64,000 nt of DNA, taken from Crossaster papposus (lineage: Eukaryota > Echinodermata > Asteroidea > Velatida > Solasteridae). The DNA lies in contig JBAIAA010000749.1 in NCBI GenBank assembly GCA_037893245.1, positions 992,001 to 1,056,000 on the forward strand. Reading direction: 5' to 3'. Under the pieces are notes generated by a model. The model worked only from the letters and a program-made list of their open reading frames with translations, ran no database searches and was not told the origin of the DNA. Positions within the stretch are counted from its first letter, which is position 1, and the number at the start of each line of letters is the position of its first letter. This document shows, piece after piece, positions 31,322 through 44,600 of the stretch. A program made the position numbers and the translations under genes.

Positions 31322-32453
31322 CACTGCAAAAACTGTGGTGTTAAAATTTTAACACCAATGTTTTTTAAATCTTTTGGAATGAAAATTGGTGTTAAAATGA
31401 AGTAAAATGATTCTTGAAGTATCAGTTTCAAATCAAGTACTGGTGTTACGTACTTTTGGTGTTAAATTTGACCTAGTGCGCATGCGTGTGTGAAATAAAG
31501 CCCTCTGATTGGTCGATAAGGAATTATGGGATATGTTAACAATAGTCGATGTTAAATTGTTGTATTTAGTCCCAAAATTCATTTTTTTTACCATAATATG
31601 TAATTATTTAAACGATTCCATGATTGAATTTTGATTTTTGTGCAAACATAGTTAAAAATTCGCGTTACATTTTATTCGTTTTCAAATTTTGACATTATTC
31701 ATAAAAATTAGTTGTGACATCGTCGTGGACAAAAAAGCGTAGTATAAAACTAACAACGGCAATAGCTATGTGTGTAGTACGTATTCAGTAGGAATAGGTT
31801 ATTATTGTATACATATTATGTGTAATAAGTCAGTTCTTGGTAATATTTCATTACGTAATTTGTCCATGCAGTTAATATGTACAAAATTATAGTGTTAAAA
31901 CAGTACATCCTTTCGCTAGAATGACGAGCAAATGACGTGATATCCATGTTAAATTTTGCTATCAGAGTGTACACCAAAATTGGTGTTAAAAAAATTTGAT
32001 TCCCAAACTGGTGTTATTCAACACCCAAATCCCTGCCCAAAATAAACACCAGGAAATAATCAAATGTTACACCATTGGTGTACAATTTAACACCACAGGT
32101 GCGAAATACCGTACCCTCTGGAGACATGAACACAATGTGTACAATGGAGACAAAACGTCTCCGGAGGGTAAATTTCTATAGATGAATAGGTCTCCATTGG
32201 GAATTTCACGAATTAGATTTTTTGATTTTACTTAAATTACTCAAAAACTAGGATTAGGATGTGGGTTAGGGTTAGTGTTTGGGTTAGGGTATAATATAGG
32301 GTATATTGGGTCGAAATTTCAACCCAGGAAAAAAATTATGGTTAAAATGGGAGCATTTTGAAAAACGTGCTCGACTTTCTAACCATTTTGTACACGAGAA
32401 CAAAGCCATGTCTCCACAGTGATACAAAAATGCGAATGTATGTTTTTGCAGTG
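31322..32453. mobile_element. 1.1-kb TIR element (TA target)
   Basis: CACTGCAAAAACTG at the left and TTTTTGCAGTG at the right are inverted and flanked by TA. Near both ends the words TGGTGTTAAAAT and TTAACACCA recur in both orientations. No transposase is visible, and the interior is AT-rich with no convincing ORF. Confidence 0.6.
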
Positions 32454-32551
32454 TACCGGAGAAGTTAGCACATCGGATATGTGAGACTGTTACACCTGAA
32501 TACTAAACCGGGGTCAAACTTTTGGACGCATTACGACAAACTCTAGCTCAC

Positions 32552-32676
32552 CTCGTATATCACTCAGGATGCGTCGTTTGCATCGAGCTTTCGCTCGGGC
32601 GATTACAATCGCGACAGGAACAATAAAGATAACGGCGAGGCCTACGGAGATAACGACTCCCCAAGGATTAACCTTA
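32552..32676 (-). CDS. Gene A exon 3: transmembrane segment
   Basis: After a strong acceptor (CTTTTTTCATTTTCAG) it encodes KVNPWGVVISVGLAVIFIVP and then VAIVIARAKARCKRR, one membrane helix with a basic cytoplasmic stop-transfer. It ends at CGAG/GTGAGC in phase 1, so at least one more coding exon lies at lower coordinates. Confidence 0.65.
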
Positions 32677-35600
32677 CTGAAAATGAAAAAAGACCAAAGA
32701 GAATCGGTATGCATTCTTGTATTTATTATCTTGATTGTTACTTTCTTTTCTGTTGATTACCTGTTTGAAGCGCTTTTGTTACGAACAAATGACAACTATA
32801 CGAGACGAATCAGGACCGTTTTCTAAACCCCCAATTCGTGTCCGTATTTAGCTTCGTTCGTGCATTTTGGCAATAGTGATGGAGCCGGAGCTTGAGCTGG
32901 TGTTTGAAAAACGGTCCAGATTTCAAAAATAGTAATGTCTGTTTCACCTATGCATAGCTATGGACAACACTTTATAATGCGTAGTTCCTTTTTTGTGGGC
33001 GATAAACTTGAGGGTTAGTAAACAAAAATGTAAGAAGGTGGAGACTGCCAACTTGCACTTCTGTGAAATTCGGATAAAATAGGGCCGTAAAAGTGCTCTA
33101 TTTTGCAATGGAACGCAGGCATCATCTTTCCAGATGGTGATGGGCTTCACTATACTTTTAGGAGATAAGATATACATAGCATTGTACCACCTTGTTTAAC
33201 GCCATTGGTAGCTAGAACAGCACAAGTTACATGTACATTTTTACTTAAAGAAATGGATGAATTGAAGGACTGTGGGCCAAAGCCAAGATTTGAAAAAGCA
33301 GTAAATTTGCTGCAAAGTAAGATTTAATCTGTAACTCATGTGTAACCTTTCAGTATTTTGTTGTTCTGTAAAAGTATCTAAAACCTGTTTTATCTTATAT
33401 ATTTGTAAGAGTTGACTGCGTATTGACTGTAATACGAGTGAAGATTTTTAAAGGGAGGATACACCATTGGTAATTGCTTGAACTATCGTGAATGGGTGGA
33501 TTTAGGGGTTGTATTTTATAGTAAATTTCCAAAGTTTGTACAATCATGGATGTCGAGAAAAATACAAGAACAACTTAATTTGTTTTTAACCGGCGTCGGG
33601 CAGTTGTTCTTGGTTTTTTTTCGCGATCGCCGTCTGGTGATCGTAAATATATTTTATGAAATACAATTTTTTTGAACATTTACAGGATAATTAGCGCAAT
33701 CATTTTGGCGGGTTTCTATAATCATTATTTACTTTCAAATTGTTAAGATATTTTTTTAATAATTCGGTAGTAAAATTTGTCGATATATGCAAAAAGAATA
33801 TCATACCTTTAGTAATTACTACCAACATATTAAGAAATATCTTATTTGAAAGTAACTAATTATTGTAGGCATCTAGCAAAATGGTTGCACTAGAAATTAT
33901 GTAATTGTTCTGAAAAAATGAATTTTATATAAAAACGGCGATCGCGAAAAAAAACCAACAACAACAACATATGAAAAACTGCCCGACACTAACGCCGTTT
34001 TTCTTGCTTTTCTCAGCATCCAGGATTTTAAAATTTCTGACAGGTCAGTTAAACGATATTAACTATAAAACACAACCCCCCCCCCAAAAAAAAAATCCAC
34101 TCATTCATGATAATTTAAGCAATTACCCATAGTGTACCCACCTTTAAATGCCTCTTTTTTCTAATAATTACCACTTCAAGTAAGTTGATCTATGTATTCG
34201 TTTATACTGAACCATACCCAGTTAGTGTTGTATACCATTGGAAAGCTCTGCAGAATTTAGAAATATAAGTATCTCAAATAGTAAAAAAAGATCTGACTTT
34301 CGGCGCATTTTGTAATAACTAGATCACATAATTATGCAATAGCAAAGTAGGTAGATGCATACTTGTCTGGGCCATGTTGGTCATCCCAATCAGTCTTCGT
34401 GCAGCACCACTGTGCAGCCATAGAGTCATCCGAGAAGGACTCACAGCAGTATATCTGGTCAGAGTCCCATCTCGTTGAGTTAGGGCAAGACAGGCCAGAG
34501 CGGTGGAAGCTCGATTTGTCATAATAGTCGTCGCACTTCTTCATCCATGCGTCGTCGTCGCTGGCTGCGAATGAATAGCAAACATTGAGTCGGTAAAAGA
34601 AGTCCCTAAAGTCATATACACATACACACACAGCTTTACCTTACATACGCACTGTGGACATTCCTTTGTCTTCGTGTAGTTAACAAACTTTGACTAAATA
34701 CTCATTTTTCTCGCTTCCCCAAAACAAATTTACCCTCAAATTTGGATTATGGGCCTCTCAGCTGTCCCTTCTATCTTTTCTATATATAACCCTAACCCGT
34801 TTTTCCTCTAGCGCTCTTTTTCGGAAACTGAAAAACGGATTGTGGACGTGTGCAAGTCCACACACCGTAACCTCTTCCCGCATCGTGTGGACCTATATTG
34901 TTCGGAGGTCCACAGTGCGTATGCAAGACTAACTCACACACAGCGACAAGTGGGTGTCTGCCTTCAATCGGGGACGGGGCATTGTCCGACCGTCTTACCT
35001 CTTTAGGGAGCTGGACTAATCGTGTCGTTAGCGGGCGCACTGTTGAATACAGTGGTCTTTGGCAAAGGAATAGAAGTATCGTGTATATATATAGCGGTTC
35101 TTGTATTTTTCAAGACACTTAGATAGATCACCCGGTTTTCCCTTCAGACTTGCTCTGTGGTTAAAATAATCCACAAGAACATTTGGCAAGGAAAAAGATA
35201 AACGTTAACCGGATTCGAACCAAACAGACCTTGTGATCCATAGATCACCTCTCTTTCATCGCCCAATAATGGAAGCACTAGCGGGAACCACCAGTTTATG
35301 CTAAACCCTTGGTATTTGAAGATACCTTTATTAGGATTTCGCGAGCGCAAAGCTCGCAGCCCATGTCCCTCGATTTACATCTCCCCGTCTGAGCCTATTA
35401 TACCCTCAATTGTAGCGTGGGTTGTCATTTCATAATTACGGCGCAGGTTTAACCAGAGCACTCGATGACCGAAAAAACCCAACTGCATTTGGAGAGCTAT
35501 AGCACTGGCAAAATAAAAGAAACCACTTAAAACTAGGACAAGCCTCAAAAGAATGAAGGAAAAAGTACTTTGACGGGCTGAGGAAGTGCCAAAGGTCATG

Positions 35601-38600
35601 AAATATTTGGCCAAGATGAGCTTTTCTTTTTACAAAGCACTTGTTGCTTGGGTAGCCTCGGGGGAGGGGGGGGGGGGGGGGGGAGGTGTTGTGGTGTCAG
35701 AAAATAGCAACAACCGATTTCTGACTGGAGTGTCGTGCCTCGTGGTTTGGGGCATCGATTTTGTAATCTGTAGGTAAAACTGCAGGTTAGATTCCGACCT
35801 GGGACTATGGTGCGTGTGCCCTTGGGCAAGGCACTTTGTCACCCATTGCTTCTCTCTCACCCAGGAGTAAATGGTTACCTGTGAGGGCAGAGGTGGTTGT
35901 TATTAGCTGCTTTGCGCTGAAATTGCAGCATCGAGCTGTACATGTATACTCCCCACAGGGAGCTGAGATGGTATTTGGAATGTTTCATGGGCCCAATGAC
36001 CTGGGTAATAATGTGACACCCTTCGCCATTCAGCTTTACAGCTGCCAGTAAGGATGATTAGCCTCATTATTATTATTAACTACCATTTCGTGTTTTGAGT
36101 GCTCTGGGGTTAGTCTTGTTGGCAAGACGACCTAATCGCGGTATGCAGCGCGCGTATAGGCCGCCGATATGCGTGCGCCCTCTCTCGTACGCCGAAGACC
36201 CACGCGATGACCTTCGATGATACTGTGGCGAAATGGTCGCCCGGTGGCGCTATACAAAATAATATACGCTTAACTTGATCAGCGCGCGGACAGCGCGTGA
36301 TCAGCGCGTGGACACTGTGTGATCATCACATGTGTTGAACATGTTTGCGTACATGTACTTGGACAGTACATGTACGTATGGACATGTTTGTACGCGTGAC
36401 GGGAGGCCGCGTTATCGAAAGTTCTAGAGCAGTTCCTGTTTGGCGGGCTTCGAGATAACATCACAGATACAACTAAAAAGAAGGAATTGCGTTAAGGAAA
36501 GTTGATTTAGAGAGCGTCCTGAATCAGGTCAGTACCAAGCCAATAATTAATTGTGATAAGTGTTGTATGAAAGGAGTCAGGAATAAAAGACCATCGTTTT
36601 GAAACCAAAGGAATAGTTCGTCGTCCATTTTTATTAACGGGTTAGATAAGAATAACAGAAACAGACGTTCCCTCAGAAAGGCCTATCACTACCGCTCGAG
36701 TGTTACGTTACATTGGTGGCAGCGGTGGGATTCACTGTTATTTTGTTGACGTGTCTTTGATGGTTTTGTTTTTTACTGAGCCTGTTCAGTTATTTAGTCG
36801 GCAGTGGTGCAAACCGAGCCGACAATTTGTACCGAATTTTATTGAACTGAAGTCGTGTGCTAGTGGTGTAGACCGAGGCACTTTACTGCACCGAACACAG
36901 AAGCCGCCCGGAGACTGCGCAGGAAGACCGGAGCCAAAGCCGCCCGGAGACGTACCAATAGCCGCCCGGATACTCACCCGGAGACGTATACCTTTAGCCG
37001 CCCGGAGACGTACCAAAAGCCGCTCGGAGATACCGTTACCGACCGGAAGACGTATACAGACTGTTCAGACTGTTTTGAGCCGCCCGGAACGATTAAGCCG
37101 GCCGGAGATTAATAAAACACTACCTCAGAGGCAGCATGGAATCCCCGCAATCAGACCTAGTGACACTGCATTGCTTCCTGGAGGAGAAGTATGAGGAAAT
37201 AACCAGGGAGATTGAGATAATCTCACAGAGCATACGGGACCGCACCAGTAGCTTGCCAAAAACGACACCCAAGGGCAGTATAATAAAACCAGTCGATCCA
37301 ACCAGCGATTGTCGTGAGCATCATGAAACAGGCCATACCCCACGGCAGGTCAGTTTCAGCGGGACAGAGTCAATGAATGTTCAGCTACCGAACAGCGCTG
37401 TTGACTCGGGCATTGATGCGAGCATGACTCCTCAAAATGCAGCTGCGAGACAAACGGAATGGATGGAAAGACTGAAGAACACAAGCCTTTTGTACCCTCC
37501 TGCTGGAAAAAGAGAAAAAGAATGTTCAAAGACAGCGTCTGATTCAACTGATCGAATTAATAATGTACCAGACTCGTTGGATAAACTGAGATACCGGACT
37601 CTCCAGACACCTGGACGTTCATCGACCCGCACGGACGGATCAGTAAAAATGAGTCATATCTCCAGCGCCCAAAGAAAAGGGACTGCCACGCCAGAATTAA
37701 GTGACATTAACTTGTCAAACATTTTGCCTGCCGAAATGAGACATGAACAGACAGTGTCGAAGCCAGCTAAAACCAGTGTAATTTCGTTTTCGCCGGAGAT
37801 GTCAGCCACGGGGGGAAGTGGTTGGTTTCCACCAGAGCATGGAAGTAAGGAGGTGAATGCTAACATTAGCCCAGAGCCATCCAAAGGTCAACCGGCACTG
37901 CTTAAGATGGATGAGACCACGGACAAGCGGGCCGAGAGGAACAGACCTTTGATCAAACCCGACCGATATGATGGAAAAACATCATGGCCATCCTATCTTA
38001 AGCACTTTGAGCTGTGCTCGGAGCTCAATGGATGGAGTGAAAAGGACAAACTACAGTTTTTAGCTGTATTGTTAGCTGGCTCAGCACAGCAAGTATTGAG
38101 TACAATGCCAACAGATGCGACTGGGGATTACCATAAGTTAGTCAAAGCCTTGCAGGCACGTTTTGACCCATTGGGAAGACAGGAACTTTATCGGGCTCAA
38201 CTCAGAAACCGCAGACAGAAACCTGCAGAAAACCTTGTAGAAATGGCTGAGGAGATCCGAAGACTGGTGGAAAAGGTGTATGTTGACCTACCTGCTGAAA
38301 GCAAAGATCATATGGGGAGAGACCATTTCTTAGATGCTTTGGCTGATGGAGACATCAGAATAAGAGTTATTCAAATGAGAACCACGACACTTGACGGCGC
38401 CGTGGCAGCAGCAGTCGAGTTGGAAGCCCTTCAAAAAGCAGAACAAGAACGAAAGACGGTGGACTTGAAGAAAGCCACCGTGCGACAGACCAACACAGCT
38501 GAGACAATTCAGGCCATTAGTGCAGGCGAGCCGACAGGGTTACAGAGGCAAATAATGAACATTTCGGAACAACTGGGAGAGCTTCAGAAGCAGCTCAACA

Positions 38601-41600
38601 GACGAAGGCCTAGTGATGGTCGGAGACCAGACAGCAGAGGGCCTCAGTGCTATTATTGCAAGGAGTATGGCCATATCAGACCGAACTGTCCTTTGCTGGC
38701 AATAAGTGATGGCAGTACACCAGCGCCTATGAACGTCCAGCAGAAATCTCGTCCCGTTGATAATCAGGGAAACTGAAAGGAGCTGAGCCTGGGGGCCAAG
38801 ACTCAGCTGTAGAAAAGGGGCCTAATAGCGATGTACAAATAGGAAATGTAAATTCCGTTGGAAAAGGATTGTACCTAGATGCTTGCGTGAATGGAGTAGA
38901 TGCAGTACTTCTTCTTGACACAGGGGCATCGGTTTCAATTATATCCGAGAGTGTAGTCAATAAATGGTCGGGGAAAGGACAAGGCAGCATAACCAGCACT
39001 GACGTTGAAGTGAATGTTGCAAATGACATGAGCTTGGCAGTCTCGGGAGAAGCTACAGTGGAGCTTGAGTTGGGTGGTCACCTAGTCTTTCACAAATTTA
39101 TCATCGCTGACATAAGCAATGAGGTGCTTCTTGGTTTAGATTTCTTGCGGTCTGAGAACTGCTCGATCGATATTACCAGTAACAGTCTACAGTGGAGAGG
39201 GATAGAGTTGCCTCTCAGGGACACTTCTGAACAACAGCAGAGCTGTCGTGTGACCGTTAGTGAGACGGTGGTGGTCCCAGCCCAGACAGAAATGGTAATA
39301 GCGGGAAAACTCAGCGAGGATGAGAGAGGAGTGCCGTATGGGGTGGTCGAACCGGCTGTTGGTCTCGTCAAGAAAAATAATCTCTTGCTGGCACCCTCAC
39401 TGGTCAGTACCAAGGATAGAACGGTGCCATTAAGACTAATGAATCCAACACATACTCATGTGACTATTTACAAAGGAACGACGGCAGGTACATTCCAAAC
39501 AGTAGACGCAGTTGGGCCAAATCTTGGTGAAGATGACCAAGTAAAGTCAGAGCAAATCAATAGTGTAAATTTGTGTGATGTTGATAAAAATCACACAGGA
39601 GAACATGGACCCGTTCCTTTGTATTTGGATGACCTTTATCGGAGAAGTGCAGTTCGACTGAATGAGACAGAAAAGGTCCAGTTAGAGGCACTTCTGCTCA
39701 AGAACGAGGCGCTGTTCTCAAAAGGAGATGGAGATATTGGTAAAACAAGCGAGGTCCAGCACCGTATTGAAACGGGAAATTCATCTCCCTTGAAACAGCC
39801 ACCGAGGAGACTGCCCATTCATCAGCGGGAAGTGGCCGAGAAGGAGATTAATAACATGCTAAAGAAAGGTGTCATTACGCCAGCTTCGGGACCATGGGCA
39901 TCGCCCATCGTCCTAGTGAGAAAGAAAGATGGGAGCGTAAGGTTCTGCGTGGATTATCGACGGCTGAATGCTATAACACGCAAAGACGCATACCCTATTC
40001 CCCGCATTGACGACACGATTGACACCCTGGCTGGCTCCCGATACTTCACCACTCTCGATCTGGCGTCTGGATACTGGCAAGTACCGATGGCAGAAGAGCA
40101 TAAAGAGAAGACGGCGTTTGCTTCTCACTGTGGCCTGTACCAGTTCGAGGTGATGCCCTTTGGGCTATGTAATGCCCCTTCAACTTTTGAGAGACTTATG
40201 GAGAATGCACTACGAGGGTTGCAGTGGCAGATATGCTTGGTCTATTTAGATGACGTCATAGTGTACAGTCGTACATTTGAAGAGCACGTGGGACGGCTAC
40301 AACTCATCTTTGAACGGATAAAGCAGGCAGGACTGAAGCTAAAGCCGAAAAAGTGTTACCTGTTTCAGCAACAAGTGTCTTACCTTGGACATGTTGTTTC
40401 GGACGAGGGAGTGCACACAGATCCGGAAAAAATTCAAAAGGTGAAAGACTGGCCGGTCCCAGTGGATGTGCATGAAGTCCGTAGTTTTCTTGGACTAGCC
40501 TCATATTACCGCCGATTTGTGCCTGCTTTTGCCGAGTTGGCTGGTCCTCTTCATAAACTGACCGAGAAGGGCCGTCCGTTTATTTGGACTAGTGAATGCC
40601 AAGGAGCGTTTGACAAACTTAGACACCGCCTTATGTCATCTCCAATCCTAGCATACCCCACGGCCACTAACACTTTTATTCTGGACACTGATGCGAGTGA
40701 CTTTGGCATAGGGGCCGTACTATCACAAAGTGTAGATGGAGTGGAGAGGGTTGTAGCTTATGCCAGCCGCTCTCTCAGTAAGAGCGAGAAAAATTACTGT
40801 GTGACAAGAAAGGAGCTCCTTGCCCTGGTACACCATGTAAAGCACTTTCGTCCGTATCTGTATGGACGTCAATTCAGAATTCGAACGGACCATGGGGCGT
40901 TGAAGTGGCTTTTGGGGTTTAAAAACCCCGAGGGACAAACAGCCAGATGGCTTCAAGTGTTGGCCGAATATGATTTTGTGATAGAGCACCGACCTGGGCG
41001 CAGACACGGAAATGCTGATGCAATGTCCAGAATGCCTTGTCGGCAGTGTAAACGTTCCCCAGGTGACTGGGATGAGCCACGTAGGCTGAACACTGAAGAT
41101 AAGCAAGATGAAAGAGCAGCAGCGGCTTCTCCGACCAAGTATACATCGGATGAGTGCCATACCAAGCGACAGGGCGTTACAGACCGCTGTCATGTGTTGC
41201 AAAAGCAGACCAGAAAGACGGAGAAGGAGCTTGAACCGAATTGGTTGTCGGGAATTTCGAATTTGACACTTCGGCAGAAACAGAGAGAAGATGCTGTTCT
41301 GAGCAAGTTTATAGACTGGCTGGAATCCAAAGGTCCAAGACCGCCTTGGTCAGAGGTTGCGGCAGAGAATGCCCGATGTAAAACCTTGTGGGGAGCCTGG
41401 GACCAGCTAAGTGTTCGAAATGGAATCTTGCAAAAGAAGTGGGAAGATGATACTGGCAACGAGATCCATTACCTTTTGGTAATTCCCAACAAGATGCAAG
41501 AAGAAGTCCTTAAGCAGCTACATGACGCCCCATCAGGGGGCCACCTAGGCATACGGAAAATGTATGAGAAGGTCAAGGCTCGCTTTTACTGGTGGAGGAT

Positions 41601-44600
41601 GCTAGACAGTGTCAAGAAATGGTGCCGGAGGTGTTTAGAATGTGCTAAACAGAAGATGCCACAGAAACGAAGAAGAGCACCCCTGAAGCAGCAAATCTCC
41701 GGTGTACCACTAGAGAGAATTGCAATAGACATCACTGGTCCTTTCCCAGTCACAGACGATGGCAATCGTTATATTGTAGTGGTATCAGACTATTTTAGCA
41801 AATGGACTGAGGCCTTCCCAGTGCCTGCAATAGACGCCGAAACAATTGCCCGTGTGTTAGTTGACGGGTTCATAAGTAGATTTGGCGTGCCTCGTCAAAT
41901 ACATAGTGACCAGGGCCGGCAATTCGAAAGTAAGCTCTTTAAGAAATTATGTGAACTACTTGGGATAGATAAGACCCGAACAACACCCTACCACCCTCAG
42001 AGTGACGGGCAGGTGGAACGTTTCAACAGGACGCTGATTGCAATGCTCGCCTCGTATGCCTCTACTAAACAAAAGGATTGGGACCAATATATACCTTCAG
42101 TCTTAATGGCGTACCGCGCTTCCCCTCATGAGAGTACGGGCCTTACTCCAAACAAGTTGATGTTCGGGAGAGAGGTGGACCTGCCAATTGACGTGATATG
42201 TGGTCAACCTAAGGAAGGGTATGCTGATGCATCCAACTACGTCGATGAGCTCAGACAGAGGCTGGAATCGGCCCATGAGACGGCTCGAATTCAACTTAAG
42301 AAGTCCGCATGTTATCAGAGTCGACATTACAACCTCAAGGCTGAGAAGGCTGAATACGAAATTGGCAGTGCAGTGATGGCCCGAGTTAACGCGAGAACGG
42401 TGGGGTTATCTCCAAAACTCCAGCCAAAGTGGGATGGCCCTTACATCGTCACTCATTTATTAAGTGATGTTGTCGTAAGGATGCAACGGGGGCCCAGACA
42501 CAAACCTAAGGTAATCCATGTCAACCGACTGAAACCGTTCTACGGGGATGTAGACAAATCTTGGCTCTCACTTCAACGGGGTGAGGAAAAAGAGCGGCGA
42601 GTGGAGGTTGAGCAATCGGATAGGAGGATAGAACCCAAGCCATTGAGCCAGCGAGGCGTTGAAGAAAACCCAGTCCAGGCAGACGAGCAAGCAGAACCCT
42701 TGAGCCAGCTAAGTGCTAAAGACGACCCAGCAGGCCATGAGACAGACGAAACTGAGCTGTTGGGTAAGCCAGATGTGGAAGATCAACCAGACTACGGTGA
42801 CGAGTTCGAACCACCAAGGAGTCAACACTCAGCAGACCACGGTGACGAGGCGGAACCACAAGCCCACGAAAATAGTCTATTTGGCAGACGAAAACGAAAG
42901 CCCCCAGACCGTTATGGAGACTGGTGCTAACATTTTTACAAGAAAGTCATAATTGTTTTCTCTGCTTCTTCTTTTTGTGTGTGTTGGCTACAGGAGTGTT
43001 AAGTATGGACCAACGTGGCAGAAGTCAGGTTCGGGAGCGGAGCCGTTCTCCTAGGAAGCAGAAATGTCCAGAGTGCCAAAAGAGCTTCTCTTCGCCTGCA
43101 ACACTACGCCGGCACGTTGAGGAGCAACATCTCAATAAGAGAGAAAGATATGCCTGTCCCTACTGCCCCATCAAATTCAGTCGGAGGCACGACTTGGACA
43201 GACATTGGCAGCATGCCCACAAGGACCAGTCCTCGTTAGCCGACAAGACAGATGAAGTGCCGAGAACTCCTGGTAGAGACCTTGATGAACTCAGTATCCA
43301 CCCAAACAGCCCAATCCAGCAGCGGCCATTCTGCAATCCAAGACCTACATTGCTGCCGTTGACCGTGCCCCTTTCCCCCGTGAGGATCCCATTGCGACTA
43401 ATATCCTCCCCTCCGAGCCTGCCTGTGGGATCCCATACAGCAACGATGGCCCCTATCAGTCCTTCAATTGCCAGAGATGTCATGGTGGAGCCGAAGGAGC
43501 GGATGGCAGATGACCTTCAGCCTACTCATCGAGACGTAGCTAGTCAGACGTCACTGGCCCGAGTTGTCAAAGAGCGCACGATCAAGGAGCTACTGGATGG
43601 TGCCAGCGTCGTGTCGCGTGTTGTAACCGAAAAGTTTGGTTACGAATAGTTTTAAACTCTCCTATTTCCTAAGCATCATCTTTTCAAAGTGTTTAACGTT
43701 TGTTAAGCTGTTCCATTTTCTAAACGTTATTTTTAAAGTGTTAAAGTTTTTAAAGTTTTTAATGTTTTTAAAGTGTTTAAATTGTGTCGTTTAAAATAGA
43801 GTCCAATTTACAAAAGCTAAGAAGAAGAAGATGCACCTTCAAGAGGAACCTGAAATCCAGCGCATTTTTTTGTTTGTTTATGTCTTAAAGAGAAGTTTAA
43901 GAATTAGGCTTTCTTGGTTCTTTTGTAGGTGTGTTTTGGTTGGTTAACGTTTTCTTTATAAAAAAGAAAAGAAAAGAAAGAAAGCATGCAGCGATGCTTT
44001 GAAATGTATTCCCTAACGTTTTGCATTAAAGTAACCTGAACGCAGTTGAATGATGTGAGGACACATCACCTTCTTAACGGTGGGGGTAATGTGGCGAAAT
44101 GGTCGCCCGGTGGCGCTATACAAAATAATATACGCTTAACTTGATCAGCGCGTGATCAGCGCGTGGACACTGTGTGATCATCACATGTGTTGAACATGTT
44201 TGCGTACATGTACTTGGACAGTACATGTACGTATGGACATGTTTGTACGCGTGACGGGAGGCCGCGTTATCGAAAGTTCTAGAGCAGTTCCTGTTTGGCG
44301 GGCTTCGAGATAACATCACAGATACAACTAAAAAGAAGGAATTGCGTTAAGGAAAGTTGATTTAGAGAGCGTCCTGAATCAGGTCAGTACCAAGCCAATA
44401 ATTAATTGTGATAAGTGTTGTATGAAAGGAGTCAGGAATAAAAGACCATCGTTTTGAAACCAAAGGAATAGTTCGTCGTCCATTTTTATTAACGGGTTAG
44501 ATAAGAATAACAGAAACAGACGTTCCCTCAGAAAGGCCTATCACTACCGCTCGAGTGTTACGTTACAATACTAAAAATGCCCTCCAACTGTTTGTGTTTC

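Larger units (their letters stand above)
36224..44567 (+). mobile_element. Complete Ty3/Gypsy LTR retrotransposon with a third, zinc-finger ORF
   Basis: An 8344-bp element bounded by TGT...ACA LTRs and a 4-bp ATAC target duplication (36220-36223 and 44568-44571). Order: LTR, tRNA-Leu primer site, repeat-bearing leader, gag, pol by -1 frameshift, a C2H2 zinc-finger ORF in the env position, polypurine tract, LTR. The LTRs appear identical except for one 11-bp length difference, and all frames are open, so insertion is recent and the copy may be mobile. It lies antisense in intron 1 of Shisa-like gene A. Confidence 0.9.

Noticed and set aside
36700-37194. 164-codon frame through the Gypsy leader
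   Set aside because: It is the translation of the GCCGCCCGGAGAC leader repeats and overlaps the start of gag in another frame.
42924-43004. N-terminal hydrophobic extension of ORF3 as a signal peptide
   Set aside because: This stretch has no ATG and consists of the polypyrimidine tract of a splice acceptor; the first ATG is at 43005.
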